Below are positions 29,169 to 37,435 of a DNA stretch of 64,000 nucleotides, in pieces; positions within the stretch are counted from its first letter, which is position 1; every line of letters starts with the position of its first letter. This stretch comes from Glycomyces paridis. GTDB taxonomy: Bacteria; Actinomycetota; Actinomycetes; Mycobacteriales; Micromonosporaceae. The position numbers were made by a program, and so were the translations under genes. The stretch is from assembly GCF_004912155.1 (NCBI RefSeq), contig NZ_STGX01000010.1, positions 110,200-174,199 of the forward strand, read 5' to 3'. The notes beneath the pieces were generated by a model. It had not been told where the DNA came from. It saw only the letters and a list, made by a program, of their open reading frames with translations, and did no database searches.

Positions 29169-29654
29169 ATGACCGCACCCCCGTTCCCGTACGAGTATTC
29201 AGTGACCCTCGCCTTGGCCGAGCTTGGCGACACCTGGGCCTCGGTCGAGCAGATTGCCGCCGCCCGCGAGCACCTGTCCGCCGCGATCCCCGGCTGGCGT
29301 CCACCCGCGGCCTACGGGATCGGCGTCCTGGACGCGGCCGGGCGGATCGCCTTCGCCCGCGTCAACATCGGCGACCACCAGCTTCCCGCGGTCGTCATGG
29401 CCACCGTCCTCGGCCACCGCGGCGGCTCGGCCTCCTACCGCCTGCCGGCCCCGGTCCTCGAACAGGCCGTGCGCCTCCTGGCCCCCGCCGAGGCCTGCAC
29501 CGCCTACGAGCATCCGAACCTCGCGGCCTGGCGCGCGGTCCTCGACCTGGTCCGCGAGGGCCGCGACGCCCGCATGGCCTACCTCGCCGACCTCGACGAG
29601 TCCCCCTCCGACGTGTACGCTCTAGCCTTGGCCCACACCGTCGCCGCCCGCTGA
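29169..29654 (+). CDS. Hypothetical protein
   Basis: 161 aa soluble protein with normal high-GC codon use and an ATG start. I do not recognise a family. It is rich in Ala/Leu and predicted alpha/beta, with LAELGDTWASVEQIAAAREHL at the N-terminus, which looks like a helical, perhaps substrate-recognition, segment. No signal peptide or membrane helix. Stands alone between two hairpins. Confidence 0.7.
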   Translation: MTAPPFPYEYSVTLALAELGDTWASVEQIAAAREHLSAAIPGWRPPAAYGIGVLDAAGRIAFARVNIGDHQLPAVVMATVLGHRGGSASYRLPAPVLEQAVRLLAPAEACTAYEHPNLAAWRAVLDLVREGRDARMAYLADLDESPSDVYALALAHTVAAR

Positions 29655-29663
29655 ACACGGCGA

Positions 29664-29689
29664 CGGCCGGGCCCCCGCGGGCCCGGCCG
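29664..29689. terminator. Bidirectional hairpin between convergent genes
   Basis: An 11-bp perfect stem CGGCCGGGCCC with a four-base loop lies between the plus-strand hypothetical gene and the minus-strand secreted protein gene. Confidence 0.7.
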
Positions 29690-29700
29690 ATCCCCGTTCG

Positions 29701-30033
29701 CTAGTGGACGTTGTACCGGTTCATGCAGCCGGTGTGCGCGTACCCGCTGTGGTCGCCCCAGATCGCCCAGACCCACACCTCGGACTCGTTCGTGCAGGTC
29801 TTGTGGTTCCCTCCGGCCTCGAACGGGATGCACCCGGTGCTCACCCACGTCTCGGCCGGGATCGTCGCGATCTGGTCGGCCCCTGCGTTCGGCGCCACCC
29901 GCAGCGCGGTCGGCGTGCTGAACGTCGCGTCGCAGTGCACGCTCTCGGCGACCTCGTCCCCGGCCATCGCCGGTGCGGCCCATACCGAGCCGATCGCGAA
30001 TGCCAGTGCCGCGCTGGAAAGGATTCGGCGCAT
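29701..30033 (-). CDS. Small secreted SH3b-like protein
   Basis: 110 aa from the ATG giving MRRILSSAALAF, which has its own AGAGGTGG ribosome site. A signal peptide (cleavage near AMAG) is followed by an SH3b-like strand pattern (ALRVAPNAGADQIATIPAE) and five cysteines likely to form disulfides. It probably acts outside the cell, possibly binding the wall. The coding frame is in phase with, and not separated by a stop from, the GrpB-family frame upstream. Confidence 0.75.
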   Translation of the reverse strand: MRRILSSAALAFAIGSVWAAPAMAGDEVAESVHCDATFSTPTALRVAPNAGADQIATIPAETWVSTGCIPFEAGGNHKTCTNESEVWVWAIWGDHSGYAHTGCMNRYNVH

Positions 30034-30723
30034 GTGACCACCTCTGTCTATGTCGACGGCGCCACCGGACGGCGCCACCGGACGGCGCCCCCCAAGAGCC
30101 GTTCCATGCTGGCAGCCCCACCGCCCCTCGGTGCCCGAACGCCGAGGTTGTCGGATTCGCGATAACCGCCCCCGCTTCTCCCACACCGACTCGGGCCCCA
30201 ACCCCACCGCCGCCCGCGCCCGGTCGGTCAACTCCTGCACCAGTGCGGTCTTAGCCCGCGAGTACTCGCCCGGCGCGATCCCCGACGCCGCGATCTCCCG
30301 CTTGAGCCGCCCGTACCGCGCCGCATCCCCCGGATGAGCCCGAAGGTGATCCCGCAGCAACCGCTGATTCCGGGTCGGCCAGCTTTCGGCGCTCACCACA
30401 TGAAGAATGTGCGTCCGCACTCCGTCCACACTTCGCACGAACAGCACCCGGTCATCCATGCCGTTCTCATGCGGAAGGAACCCCAGCCCCGCCATCGCCT
30501 CCCCATGCGCCCCAACGGCTTCCAACCTGTCCACGGCCGCCATCAGATCGATGACCGGCTTGGCCGCCAACCCGGGGACCGCCGTAGACCCGATGTGCTC
30601 CACCGCGACGAACAACCCGGTCGCGGCGGCCCGGATCGCCTCGATGGCCTCGGCTGCCTGACGAGCCCAGTCGGGGTCATAGTCGGCGATGTAGATGAGG
30701 GGCTGGGTGTTGGGCATGTCCAT
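29701..30723 (-). CDS. GrpB/UPF0157-family protein, frame open into the secreted protein
   Basis: The N-terminal 190 residues are a GrpB-family domain (nucleotidyltransferase-like fold; function poorly known). Marks are YDPDWARQ, VEHIGSTAVPGLAAKPVIDLM and RNQRLLRDHLRAHP, finishing around VGLGPE. A normal family member would stop there. Instead the frame stays open through about 45 low-quality residues (including one TTA codon at 30163-30165) into the secreted SH3b-like gene, reaching the stop at 29701. A 340-aa fusion with an internal signal peptide is unlikely to be functional. A lost stop or base error is more plausible. The start could also be the ATG at 30717. Confidence 0.6.
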   Translation of the reverse strand: MDMPNTQPLIYIADYDPDWARQAAEAIEAIRAAATGLFVAVEHIGSTAVPGLAAKPVIDLMAAVDRLEAVGAHGEAMAGLGFLPHENGMDDRVLFVRSVDGVRTHILHVVSAESWPTRNQRLLRDHLRAHPGDAARYGRLKREIAASGIAPGEYSRAKTALVQELTDRARAAVGLGPESVWEKRGRLSRIRQPRRSGTEGRWGCQHGTALGGRRPVAPSGGAVDIDRGGHMRRILSSAALAFAIGSVWAAPAMAGDEVAESVHCDATFSTPTALRVAPNAGADQIATIPAETWVSTGCIPFEAGGNHKTCTNESEVWVWAIWGDHSGYAHTGCMNRYNVH

Positions 30724-30772
30724 ATCCTCGGTCAGCCGGTTGAGCTGCGCCACCGAGTTCCCGAACGGGGGT

Positions 30773-32683
30773 CTACCCGCGTTGCAATCCTCTGCGGTCA
30801 AAGCGGCGGCGACTACGAGGTGGGCCCAGGTCGGGGTCTGGACTTCGGCTTTCTGGCCCATACGGACCGGCGTTCAAGATGGCGGCGACAGAGAGGTGGG
30901 AGTGGCTCGGGGTCGGTTCTCGGGCTTCAGATTGTGGCGGTCTGGTGCCCAAGACGGCAGCGACAGAGAGGAAGAAGGAACTAAGGCCCGGGACTGCGGC
31001 CGCCTGGCCCGCCTGTCCCGGCGTTAGAGCGGGCGGCGACGATGGACTGCCCTGTTGGTCGGATCGTTCGCTCGGCGAGGCGCCGGAATGGGGAGTGAAT
31101 CGGGTCCGGACATGCCAAGGGGCCCTTTCCCTTGCGGGATCAGGCTTCGCGAGGTGGTCTACCTGCGCTCCCTCGGCAGTCGCCCGCCGAGGGCCTCCTA
31201 AGAAGGGCGGTCCTCCGGGGTCTTCCCGAGACGCCCCGCCTGGATCGCTTGCCGCCCTGGAACTCGCACCGACCAGCGCCGGTTCGGATGAGGCTTCCTC
31301 GGTCTTTCGGAAACGCTTCCTGGCTCGTTCGATAGAGCTCTTCATGGTCTGCTGGGCGTACCAGCTCGCGAGGTCGGTGAGTTCCCGCCGGAACTTCGGC
31401 GACCACTCTGAGGTGTCGAGCCCATTCGGCAGGTCCTTCTCGGCCTCCCACTCGGCGTCGCTCAACCCGTTGCCGGTGTGCACGATCGTCGCCCGCCCGG
31501 GGCCGGTCTTCTCGATCGACCAGGCGTCGGTGTGTATGCGCCCGTGGTGAAAGCGGCACAGCAGGATCAGGTTCTCGGCGACCGTGGGCCCCCCGTTCGC
31601 CCAGTGCTCCACGTGGTGCGCCTCGGTCCACGACACCGGCGCCCGGCAGCCGGACCAAGCGCAGCCGGTGGGCTGTTCGAGTTCGAGCTTGTGGCGGAGG
31701 GCGGTGTTGGGGAGTCGCTTGGCTCGGCCGAGTTCGAGGGCTTCGCCGGTGGTGTAGTCGAAGATCGAGGGGATGATCCCGGCCTCGCAGGCGAGGTGGC
31801 GGGCCTTGGCGAGGGAGATGGGGCGGCCGTCGAGCATGGGGGTCCGGCCGGTCTCCTCGCCGCGAAGGGTGGCGAGGTCGCAGGTGAGGTTCAGGGTCGC
31901 GGTGTGGCCGTGGCGCTTGGGCGCGTCAGGGTCGGTGCCGTAGGCGGCGACCATCTGGTGAAGGGCCTCGGCGTTCCGGTTCCCGGCGGGAGGGAGCACC
32001 CCGTCGGCGTCGGCGTCCTCCTGGCGGGGAGGGGCCACCGCGGTCCGCAGGGCGTTGCTGAGGAGCTTCCCGGTGTCGGCGGTGAGCCTGCCGTCGAGGT
32101 CCCACATGCCGTCGGGGCGCTCGTTCACTTCGAGCCAGGCGAGCGACTGCCTGCTCATCTCGTCGAGGAGGGCCTGCTGGTCGAAGAGTTCGGCGCAGAT
32201 CCGGTCGAAGTGTTCGGTGAGTTCCGAACGGGCCGAGTGGATGCAGAACTCCCGGATCAGCTCTTCGGGAGTGGCGCAGAGGATGTCGGGATCGAAGGGG
32301 GACTCGACCGGGCCTTCGGGGTAGGGGACCCGGGAGTAGACCGAGAGGCCTTCGCGCTCAAGGCGACGCACCGCGTAGGCGATGGCGTCGATGCGGGCGC
32401 CGCCGGAGAGGGCCGCCTCGGTGAGGTGTGCGAAGCGGGGGGCGAGCCGGGCGATGGAGGCCATCTGGCCCGCGCACGCGGCGTTGAAATCGAAGCACTC
32501 CATGATCCAGTCGCGAATGCCGGAGAAGCCGTCGCAGGCTTTGTGAAGACCGGCCGAAGTGTAGGCGATGACCGCCTTGAGAGTGTCGGCTTCGCGGCTG
32601 CGGGATTGCGCTGCAAGGGATTCGATCTGGGAGCGGAGGGCTGCCGCCTGGGTGTTCCGGTTCGATTCGGAGTCGGTCTGCAT
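30773..32683 (-). CDS. DUF222/HNH endonuclease-domain protein with repetitive tail
   Basis: 636 aa from the ATG behind AAGGGGGTGAG. The N-terminal 330 residues are a helical DUF222 domain. An HNH nuclease motif follows at about 339-385 (CAWSGC..EAHHVEHW..CRFHHGRIH) with both CxxC-like zinc ligands and catalytic His present. Such proteins are multicopy in actinobacteria; the target is unknown. After residue about 450 the sequence becomes Pro/Ser/Arg-rich, contains a TTA codon (31199-31201) and ends inside the 75-bp repeats, so the last 180 residues may be acquired rather than functional. Confidence 0.82.
   Translation of the reverse strand: MQTDSESNRNTQAAALRSQIESLAAQSRSREADTLKAVIAYTSAGLHKACDGFSGIRDWIMECFDFNAACAGQMASIARLAPRFAHLTEAALSGGARIDAIAYAVRRLEREGLSVYSRVPYPEGPVESPFDPDILCATPEELIREFCIHSARSELTEHFDRICAELFDQQALLDEMSRQSLAWLEVNERPDGMWDLDGRLTADTGKLLSNALRTAVAPPRQEDADADGVLPPAGNRNAEALHQMVAAYGTDPDAPKRHGHTATLNLTCDLATLRGEETGRTPMLDGRPISLAKARHLACEAGIIPSIFDYTTGEALELGRAKRLPNTALRHKLELEQPTGCAWSGCRAPVSWTEAHHVEHWANGGPTVAENLILLCRFHHGRIHTDAWSIEKTGPGRATIVHTGNGLSDAEWEAEKDLPNGLDTSEWSPKFRRELTDLASWYAQQTMKSSIERARKRFRKTEEASSEPALVGASSRAASDPGGASREDPGGPPFLGGPRRATAEGAQVDHLAKPDPARERAPWHVRTRFTPHSGASPSERSDQQGSPSSPPALTPGQAGQAAAVPGLSSFFLSVAAVLGTRPPQSEAREPTPSHSHLSVAAILNAGPYGPESRSPDPDLGPPRSRRRFDRRGLQRG
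30795..31045. repeat. Four degenerate 75-76 bp direct repeats
   Basis: A conserved GGCGGCGAC-type core recurs at 30805, 30881, 30956 and 31032 (spacings 76, 75, 76). The best-matching pair shares CAAGAYGGCRGCGACAGAGAGG apart from scattered changes. The repeats encode the C-terminal tail of the HNH protein (LSVAAVLG.., LSVAAILN..). The last copy, shifted by one base, reads in the neighbouring frame ahead of the GrpB gene. Confidence 0.7.
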
Positions 32684-33149
32684 CCTGCTCACCCCCTTGG
32701 GAGTTATACGCTTTTGCGTCCTGTTGTGTTTACTGGTGCGATAAGTCAATGTTGACACGGATATGGGGGAGTGTCATCACCTAAACGGGTGAATGTGTGT
32801 CTGTATAGGACTAAAGGGAATTCGATATGCAGAGGTGGACATGAGGATCATTCGCAGGGCGAGCCGAGCGAACCCGGCGGCCCGAGTCCGAGCCCGATTC
32901 CCTTCCGCCTCTTCGTCGCTGCCGCTTTGACATTGATCGAATGCGGCCCCGAAGGGCATAGTTCCGTTCTCAGTGGACTCAAGAGAACTCGGGATGACGG
33001 GTGTTCGATCCGGCCGTCCTGACATCCCTTTTGGAGCCGGGAAAGTGTCGGGATGCCGACACTTGAATGTCAGAAGAGCTGGTGGGGCCCTTGGTGGAAA
33101 CTCGGGGGGACCATCGGGGCCGTCGAACCGCTAGCGTGGCAGCATACGG
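32684..33149. other. Intergenic region, AT-richer, with nested inverted repeats
   Basis: 466 bases between the HNH gene and tRNA-Leu, lower in GC than the rest of the window. Contains GTGTCGG-GATG-CCGACAC (33048-33065), nested inside TGACAT/ATGTCA arms. No gene with a ribosome site and coding bias was seen. The two promoter regions, for the HNH gene and the tRNA, must lie here. Confidence 0.4.
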
Positions 33150-33232
33150 GCCCGAGTGGTGGAATCTGGTAGACACAGTCGGCTTAAAACCGGCCGTCGT
33201 GAGACTTGCGGGTTCAAATCCCGTCTCGGGCA
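33150..33232 (+). tRNA. tRNA-Leu (anticodon TAA), bldA type
   Basis: 83 nt class II tRNA with a long variable arm. The acceptor GCCCGAG/CTCGGGC is perfect. The anticodon arm is GTCGG-CTTAAAA-CCGGC and the T-arm GCGGG-TTCAAAT-CCCGT. Anticodon TAA reads the rare UUA codon; in Streptomyces this tRNA is bldA and gates development. Confidence 0.93.
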
Positions 33233-33420
33233 CGGGTACGGGAAGGTCTTGCCGGCCAACGGGATCGGACGGAGTGGGGCCGTCCGGTCCTCGCGAATCG
33301 AACGAGTGATGATTTTTCCGCTTTGCGAAGGCCGTCCCGTGACCTCCCGTACCGGCCTCGACCTGCGATCATGTTGCCCCGCCGGGCTTTCGAGGGCCTC
33401 CGGGGCGCGCTTCGCGCCGG

Positions 33421-33449
33421 TTGACTGCGTCCGGCGGCCATGCTATCCA
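33421..33449 (+). promoter_or_regulatory. Promoter of the conservon
   Basis: TTGACT at 33421-33426 and TATCCA at 33444-33449 with a 17-base spacer, about 125 bases before cvnA. An 8-bp inverted pair AGCAGAAC (33452) / GTTCTGCT (33505) could fold the leader RNA. The rest of the 33233-33574 gap shows nothing else. Confidence 0.5.
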
Positions 33450-33574
33450 GTAGCAGAACGCTGATACCATGCTGGCGAACAGAGCGGGGGGAAGACTGCT
33501 TTCTGTTCTGCTGCAACGTGTTTGGACCTACCAGGTATCGCGGAAGCCGTTAGACCCGTGTCGTGAGGATGGCG

Positions 33575-35287
33575 ATGCCCGAAACACCTCGGTCAACAAC
33601 TCAAACCTTTCAGTTCGCAAGACTCGCGCCCCGGGGATCCGCATCGGCAGAGGAGGGCCCCGCGGTCGAGCTCAAATCGCGGCTCGTGCGGCTGGCATTG
33701 CTGCCGCTCGGATTGGCGACCCTCGTCGGCGCGGGCGCCTCGGTCTACCTGAGCCGGGTCGACGCCGCCGGTCCGGCTTGGACCACGCCGGTCGTGTTCG
33801 GTTCGGCCGCAGCACTACTGGTGCTCGTGGGCATCCTCGCCGTCAGCTCCGCCACGAAGACCGAGGCGGACTTCAGGCGGCGGATCAACTCGGTGCGCCG
33901 ATCCACTGTGGAGACCCATTACAAGGTGTGGCAGGTCCTCGACGACCTCCAGCGCGCCACCCCGCCCGACCAGCGCTGGTCGGTGCCGCTCCCCAACCCC
34001 GGCTCCAGCGCGCGCAACGTGGACGAGACCATCGCGCTCCTCGCCGCCGAGGCCCGCCACCTGCGGGCCGCCGCCGAGGCCATCGCGGCGCGCGGCATCG
34101 CCGCCCCTGCCGCGCCGCCGAAGCCCATGGCCCCCGTCCCGCTCGAAGCCCCGGCCCCGGCACCCATCGCGGCCGCCGCGCAGTCGGCCCGCACCGACGA
34201 CGGCGAGCCGGGCGTGGGCATCTTCGTCAACCGCGCCCGGCGCCTCCAGGTGTTGGCGCACAGGGAGATCGTGGAGCTGGACTTCCTCGAGCGACAGGTC
34301 GAGGACCCGGACCTCCTCAAGGGACTGTTCTCGGTCGACCACCTGGCGACACGGGTGCGCCGGCACGCCGAGAACCTCGCGGTCCTCGGCGGCGGGCCCT
34401 CGCACCGGCAGTGGTCGCGCCCCGTCAACGTCTACGAGGCGCTGCGCTCCTCGGTGGCCGAGGTCGAGCACTACGCCCGCGTCAAGCTCGTGCGCCCGGT
34501 CGACGGCACCCTCAAGGGCCACGCGGTCGCCGACTTCATCCACCTCGTCGCCGAGCTCATCGAGAACGCGACGCTGTTCTCCCCGCCGAGCACCCAGGTG
34601 CTCATCCGGGTCGCCCAGGTGCGCACCGGCATGGCCGTCGAGGTCGAGGACCGCGGCCTGGGCATGGCCCAGGAGGACCGCGAGTTCTACAACGGGGTCC
34701 TCTCGACTCCCGCCGAGGTCGACCTCGAAGCGCTGCTGGCGGACGGGCGCATCGGCCTCTATGTGGTCTCGCAGCTCGCCCGCCGCCACAAGTTCGTCGT
34801 CCAGTTGCAGTCGAACATCTTCGGCGGCACCCAGGCGGTCGTCGTGGTGCCCGAGGAGGTGCTCGGCGGCGGCCGGAGCGTCAACGAGCCCAAGGAGTCC
34901 GCACCCAAGCCCCGCAAGCCCGCGGCCGAGACCGGGCCGCAGCTGCCCTCCGTGCAGCTGACCTCGACCGGCCAGCACGCCCGCCCGCAGCCGGTCGCCG
35001 GACGCGGCGCCCACCCGCCGCGCCAGGCCGTGGCCGCGATCGAACCGGTGCGCACGGTCGAGCCTCCCCGATCCGAGTCCGACGACCGACCCGCGCTCCC
35101 CAAGCGCGCCCGGCAGACCCACCTCGCCCCGCAACTGCGCGACGCCTCCCAGCAGGGCGGCACCGGCTCCGAAGCCGGCCACGACCCGGGCCTCATGAAG
35201 GCCTTCCAGCAGGGCCAGCACCGCGCCCAGGACGATCCGATCCCCAATCCGGACAGTTCCACTCCGTACCAAGACGAGGAGGCCTAA
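33575..35287 (+). CDS. cvnA: Conservon sensor histidine kinase-like protein CvnA
   Basis: 570 aa. Start taken at the ATG with GAGG six bases upstream; a GTG at 33563 in the same frame is an alternative. Two membrane helices (about 36-58 and 68-90) precede a helical region and a GHKL ATPase domain. The N box is ELIENATLFSPP, the G1 box EDRGLGMAQED, and the G2 region GRIGLYVVSQLARRH. A classical H box with phosphoacceptor His is not evident, as usual for conservon kinases. A Pro-rich tail of about 140 residues follows. With CvnB-D it forms a membrane complex likened to a eukaryotic GPCR system. Confidence 0.9.
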   Translation: MPETPRSTTQTFQFARLAPRGSASAEEGPAVELKSRLVRLALLPLGLATLVGAGASVYLSRVDAAGPAWTTPVVFGSAAALLVLVGILAVSSATKTEADFRRRINSVRRSTVETHYKVWQVLDDLQRATPPDQRWSVPLPNPGSSARNVDETIALLAAEARHLRAAAEAIAARGIAAPAAPPKPMAPVPLEAPAPAPIAAAAQSARTDDGEPGVGIFVNRARRLQVLAHREIVELDFLERQVEDPDLLKGLFSVDHLATRVRRHAENLAVLGGGPSHRQWSRPVNVYEALRSSVAEVEHYARVKLVRPVDGTLKGHAVADFIHLVAELIENATLFSPPSTQVLIRVAQVRTGMAVEVEDRGLGMAQEDREFYNGVLSTPAEVDLEALLADGRIGLYVVSQLARRHKFVVQLQSNIFGGTQAVVVVPEEVLGGGRSVNEPKESAPKPRKPAAETGPQLPSVQLTSTGQHARPQPVAGRGAHPPRQAVAAIEPVRTVEPPRSESDDRPALPKRARQTHLAPQLRDASQQGGTGSEAGHDPGLMKAFQQGQHRAQDDPIPNPDSSTPYQDEEA

Positions 35288-35727
35288 TGTCGGGCGACGA
35301 GGCCAGACCACAGGCATCGGATCTCAACTGGCTCCTGGCGGGCCTGGTCAAGAAGGTCCCGCACGCGCGCAGCGCCCTGCTGCTCTCGGCTGACGGGATC
35401 AAGAAGGCCTACTCGGGGCTCGACCCCGACCAGGCCGACCAGCTCTCGGCCATCGCCTCGGGCATGTTCTCCCTCGCGCGCAGCGCCGGCGTCCAGTTCG
35501 GCTCCAGCGCGGGCGTGCGCCAGGTCGTGGCCGAACTCGACGACACCATGCTGTTCGTCTCGACCGCCGGCTCCGGCGCGGTGCTCGCGGTCGCGACCGA
35601 CCGCGACGCCGACGCGGGCCTGGTCGGCTACGAGATGTCGATCCTCGTCCGGAGCGTCCGCCCCGCCCTGGAGACGCCCGTGCGCCGCACCGCCGAGCCC
35701 GTCCCCAGCGGTGACCTGGCGGGCTGA
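35287..35727 (+). CDS. cvnB: Conservon roadblock/LC7 protein CvnB
   Basis: 146 aa roadblock/LC7 domain (LNWLLAGLVKKVPHARSALLLSADGIKKA). The ATG overlaps the cvnA stop by one base and its own TGA overlaps the cvnC ATG. Roadblock proteins regulate small GTPases, here CvnD. Confidence 0.93.
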   Translation: MSGDEARPQASDLNWLLAGLVKKVPHARSALLLSADGIKKAYSGLDPDQADQLSAIASGMFSLARSAGVQFGSSAGVRQVVAELDDTMLFVSTAGSGAVLAVATDRDADAGLVGYEMSILVRSVRPALETPVRRTAEPVPSGDLAG

Positions 35728-36098
35728 TGGCCGACTCCGCGGAGCGCCCGCTGCTCGACGACGACGCGGGCCCGCTCGTGCGCCCGTACATGGCCAGCGG
35801 CGGGCGCACCGCGCCGACCGCGTCGCTCGACCTGCTCACGCTCGTGTGGGCGACCGGGCGCCTCGGCCCCACCCAGCTCGAAGCGGAGCTGGGCGAGGTG
35901 CTGCTGCTGTGCAGGGAGCCGATCTCGGTGGCCGAGGTCGCCGCGCACCTGCGCCTGCCCGCGATGGTCGTCAAGGTCCTCCTCTCCGACCTCCTCGACC
36001 TCGGCGCGGTGGGGCTCCTCTCGCCCGACCCCGCCGTGGACACCACCGACCGAACCGTATTGGAGGCACTCCTCAATGGCCTACAACGGCGACTCTGA
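35727..36098 (+). CDS. cvnC: Conservon DUF742 protein CvnC
   Basis: 123 aa DUF742 protein: LVRPYMASGGRTAP at the N-terminus, then a winged-helix-like half (LEAELGEVLLLCREPISVAEVAAHLRLP). Overlaps cvnB by one base and cvnD by 23 bases. Known conservons encode this protein between CvnB and CvnD; its role is thought to be complex assembly. Confidence 0.92.
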   Translation: MADSAERPLLDDDAGPLVRPYMASGGRTAPTASLDLLTLVWATGRLGPTQLEAELGEVLLLCREPISVAEVAAHLRLPAMVVKVLLSDLLDLGAVGLLSPDPAVDTTDRTVLEALLNGLQRRL

Positions 36099-36666
36099 CC
36101 CCCGGGGCGACCCGGTGCCCACCGCCGTCAAACTCCTCGTCGCCGGCGGCTTCGGGGCCGGGAAGACGACGTTCGTCGCCTCGGTGTCGGAGATCGAGCC
36201 GCTGACGACCGAGGAGACGATCACCACCGCCTCGATCGGCACCGACGACCTGACCGGCGTGGGGGACAAGCAGACGACGACGGTGGCCCTGGACTTCGGG
36301 CGCATCACCCTCGACGCGCAGTACATCCTCTACCTGTTCGGCACCCCCGGGCAGGACCGGTTCTGGTTCATGTGGAACGAGCTCTCCGAGGGCGCGTTCG
36401 GCGCGGTGGTCCTGGCCGACACGCGGCGACTGGAGGACTGCTTCCCGTCCCTGGACTTCTTCGAGCGGCGCGGCACGCCGTTCATCGTGGCGGTCAACGA
36501 GTTCGACGGCGGCCACCGCTACGGGCCCGAGGAGGTCCGGGCCGCGCTCGACCTCGACCCGGGCGTCCCGATCGTCCTGTGCGACGCCCGCGACACCCGC
36601 TCGGCGACCTCGGCGCTGGTCACGCTGACGAAGCATCTGATCTCGGTCGCACCGACGACCGTCTAG
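36076..36666 (+). CDS. cvnD: Conservon small GTPase CvnD
   Basis: 196 aa Ras/MglA-like GTP-binding protein. P-loop GGFGAGKTTF (about 24-33), G3 GTPGQDRF, and an NKxD variant NEFD. The Gln of GTPGQ is present. The initiation region lies inside the end of cvnC. Acts as the switch of the complex. Confidence 0.93.
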   Translation: MAYNGDSDPRGDPVPTAVKLLVAGGFGAGKTTFVASVSEIEPLTTEETITTASIGTDDLTGVGDKQTTTVALDFGRITLDAQYILYLFGTPGQDRFWFMWNELSEGAFGAVVLADTRRLEDCFPSLDFFERRGTPFIVAVNEFDGGHRYGPEEVRAALDLDPGVPIVLCDARDTRSATSALVTLTKHLISVAPTTV

Positions 36667-36679
36667 TTAGGAGACAACC

Positions 36680-37240
36680 ATGACCGATCTGGAGAACGAG
36701 TTCCGCCTCACCGTCACCCCCGAGGACCCCGACGGCTCCAAGCGCGCCGCGCGCCAGGCGAGAATCGGCGCGCTGCCCGAGGCCGACCCCGAGTACGACG
36801 ACGTGGCCGAGCAGATCCTCAAGCTCACCGGCGCCACCTGGGCCGGGGTGAACTTCGTGGGCGAGAACCAGCACCAGTTCTTCCCCGGGATCGCCGGGCC
36901 CGGCACGCGGTCGGTCGACGGGGCCGACCCCGAGATCGGCCGCGAGATGCCCGGCGACCACGGCTACTGCGTGTACGTGGTGGCCCGCGAGAAGGCCATG
37001 GCGCTCAACAACGTCATGGACTACGCGCGCTTCGCGGGCAACCCGGTGGTCGACGCCCTCGGCATCCGCTCCTACATCGGGGCGCCGCTCCTGGACGACG
37101 AGGGCGCCACCATCGGCACCGTCTGGGCCATCGACAACAAGACCCACCAGTGGGGCACCGCCGACGTGGACGCCATGAAGACCGTGGCCGCCGGCGTCGT
37201 CGAGCGCATCCGCGCCAAGCACGCGGCCGCCCAGGCCTGA
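36680..37240 (+). CDS. GAF-domain protein in conservon operon
   Basis: 186 aa single GAF domain (AEQILKLTGATWAGVNFVGENQHQFF; GHGYCVYV-like GDHGYCVYVV; SYIGAPLLDDEGATIGTVWAID). It starts 13 bases after cvnD behind TAGGAGAC, so it is probably co-transcribed. Conservons often end in a cytochrome P450; here the fifth gene is a small cytosolic GAF sensor, which may bind a small ligand and feed the GTPase. Confidence 0.85.
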   Translation: MTDLENEFRLTVTPEDPDGSKRAARQARIGALPEADPEYDDVAEQILKLTGATWAGVNFVGENQHQFFPGIAGPGTRSVDGADPEIGREMPGDHGYCVYVVAREKAMALNNVMDYARFAGNPVVDALGIRSYIGAPLLDDEGATIGTVWAIDNKTHQWGTADVDAMKTVAAGVVERIRAKHAAAQA

Positions 37241-37278
37241 CGCTCCGGGGCGTCCCCTCACGCCCTGCGGAAGTCCCC

Positions 37279-37307
37279 CCGGGGGAGGCGCGACGCGCCT
37301 CCCCCGG
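37279..37307. terminator. GC hairpin after conservon operon
   Basis: Near-perfect palindrome with arms CCGGGGGAGGCGCG around one base (12-bp effective stem). No T run. Confidence 0.7.
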
Positions 37308-37435
37308 ACTGTTGCCCGTCCTTGGCGAAGCCGTTATGCTGCGTTGATTCGCGCGCAATCGTCCTATGATCTGATCTCATCGACCCCTCGGCGGACCGGC
37401 TCCGCACCCCACCCATCCACGCCCAACGGAGAACC

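Noticed and set aside
33563-33574. GTG at 33563 as the cvnA start
   Set aside because: No ribosome site precedes it, whereas the ATG at 33575 has GAGG at good spacing; kept only as an alternative.
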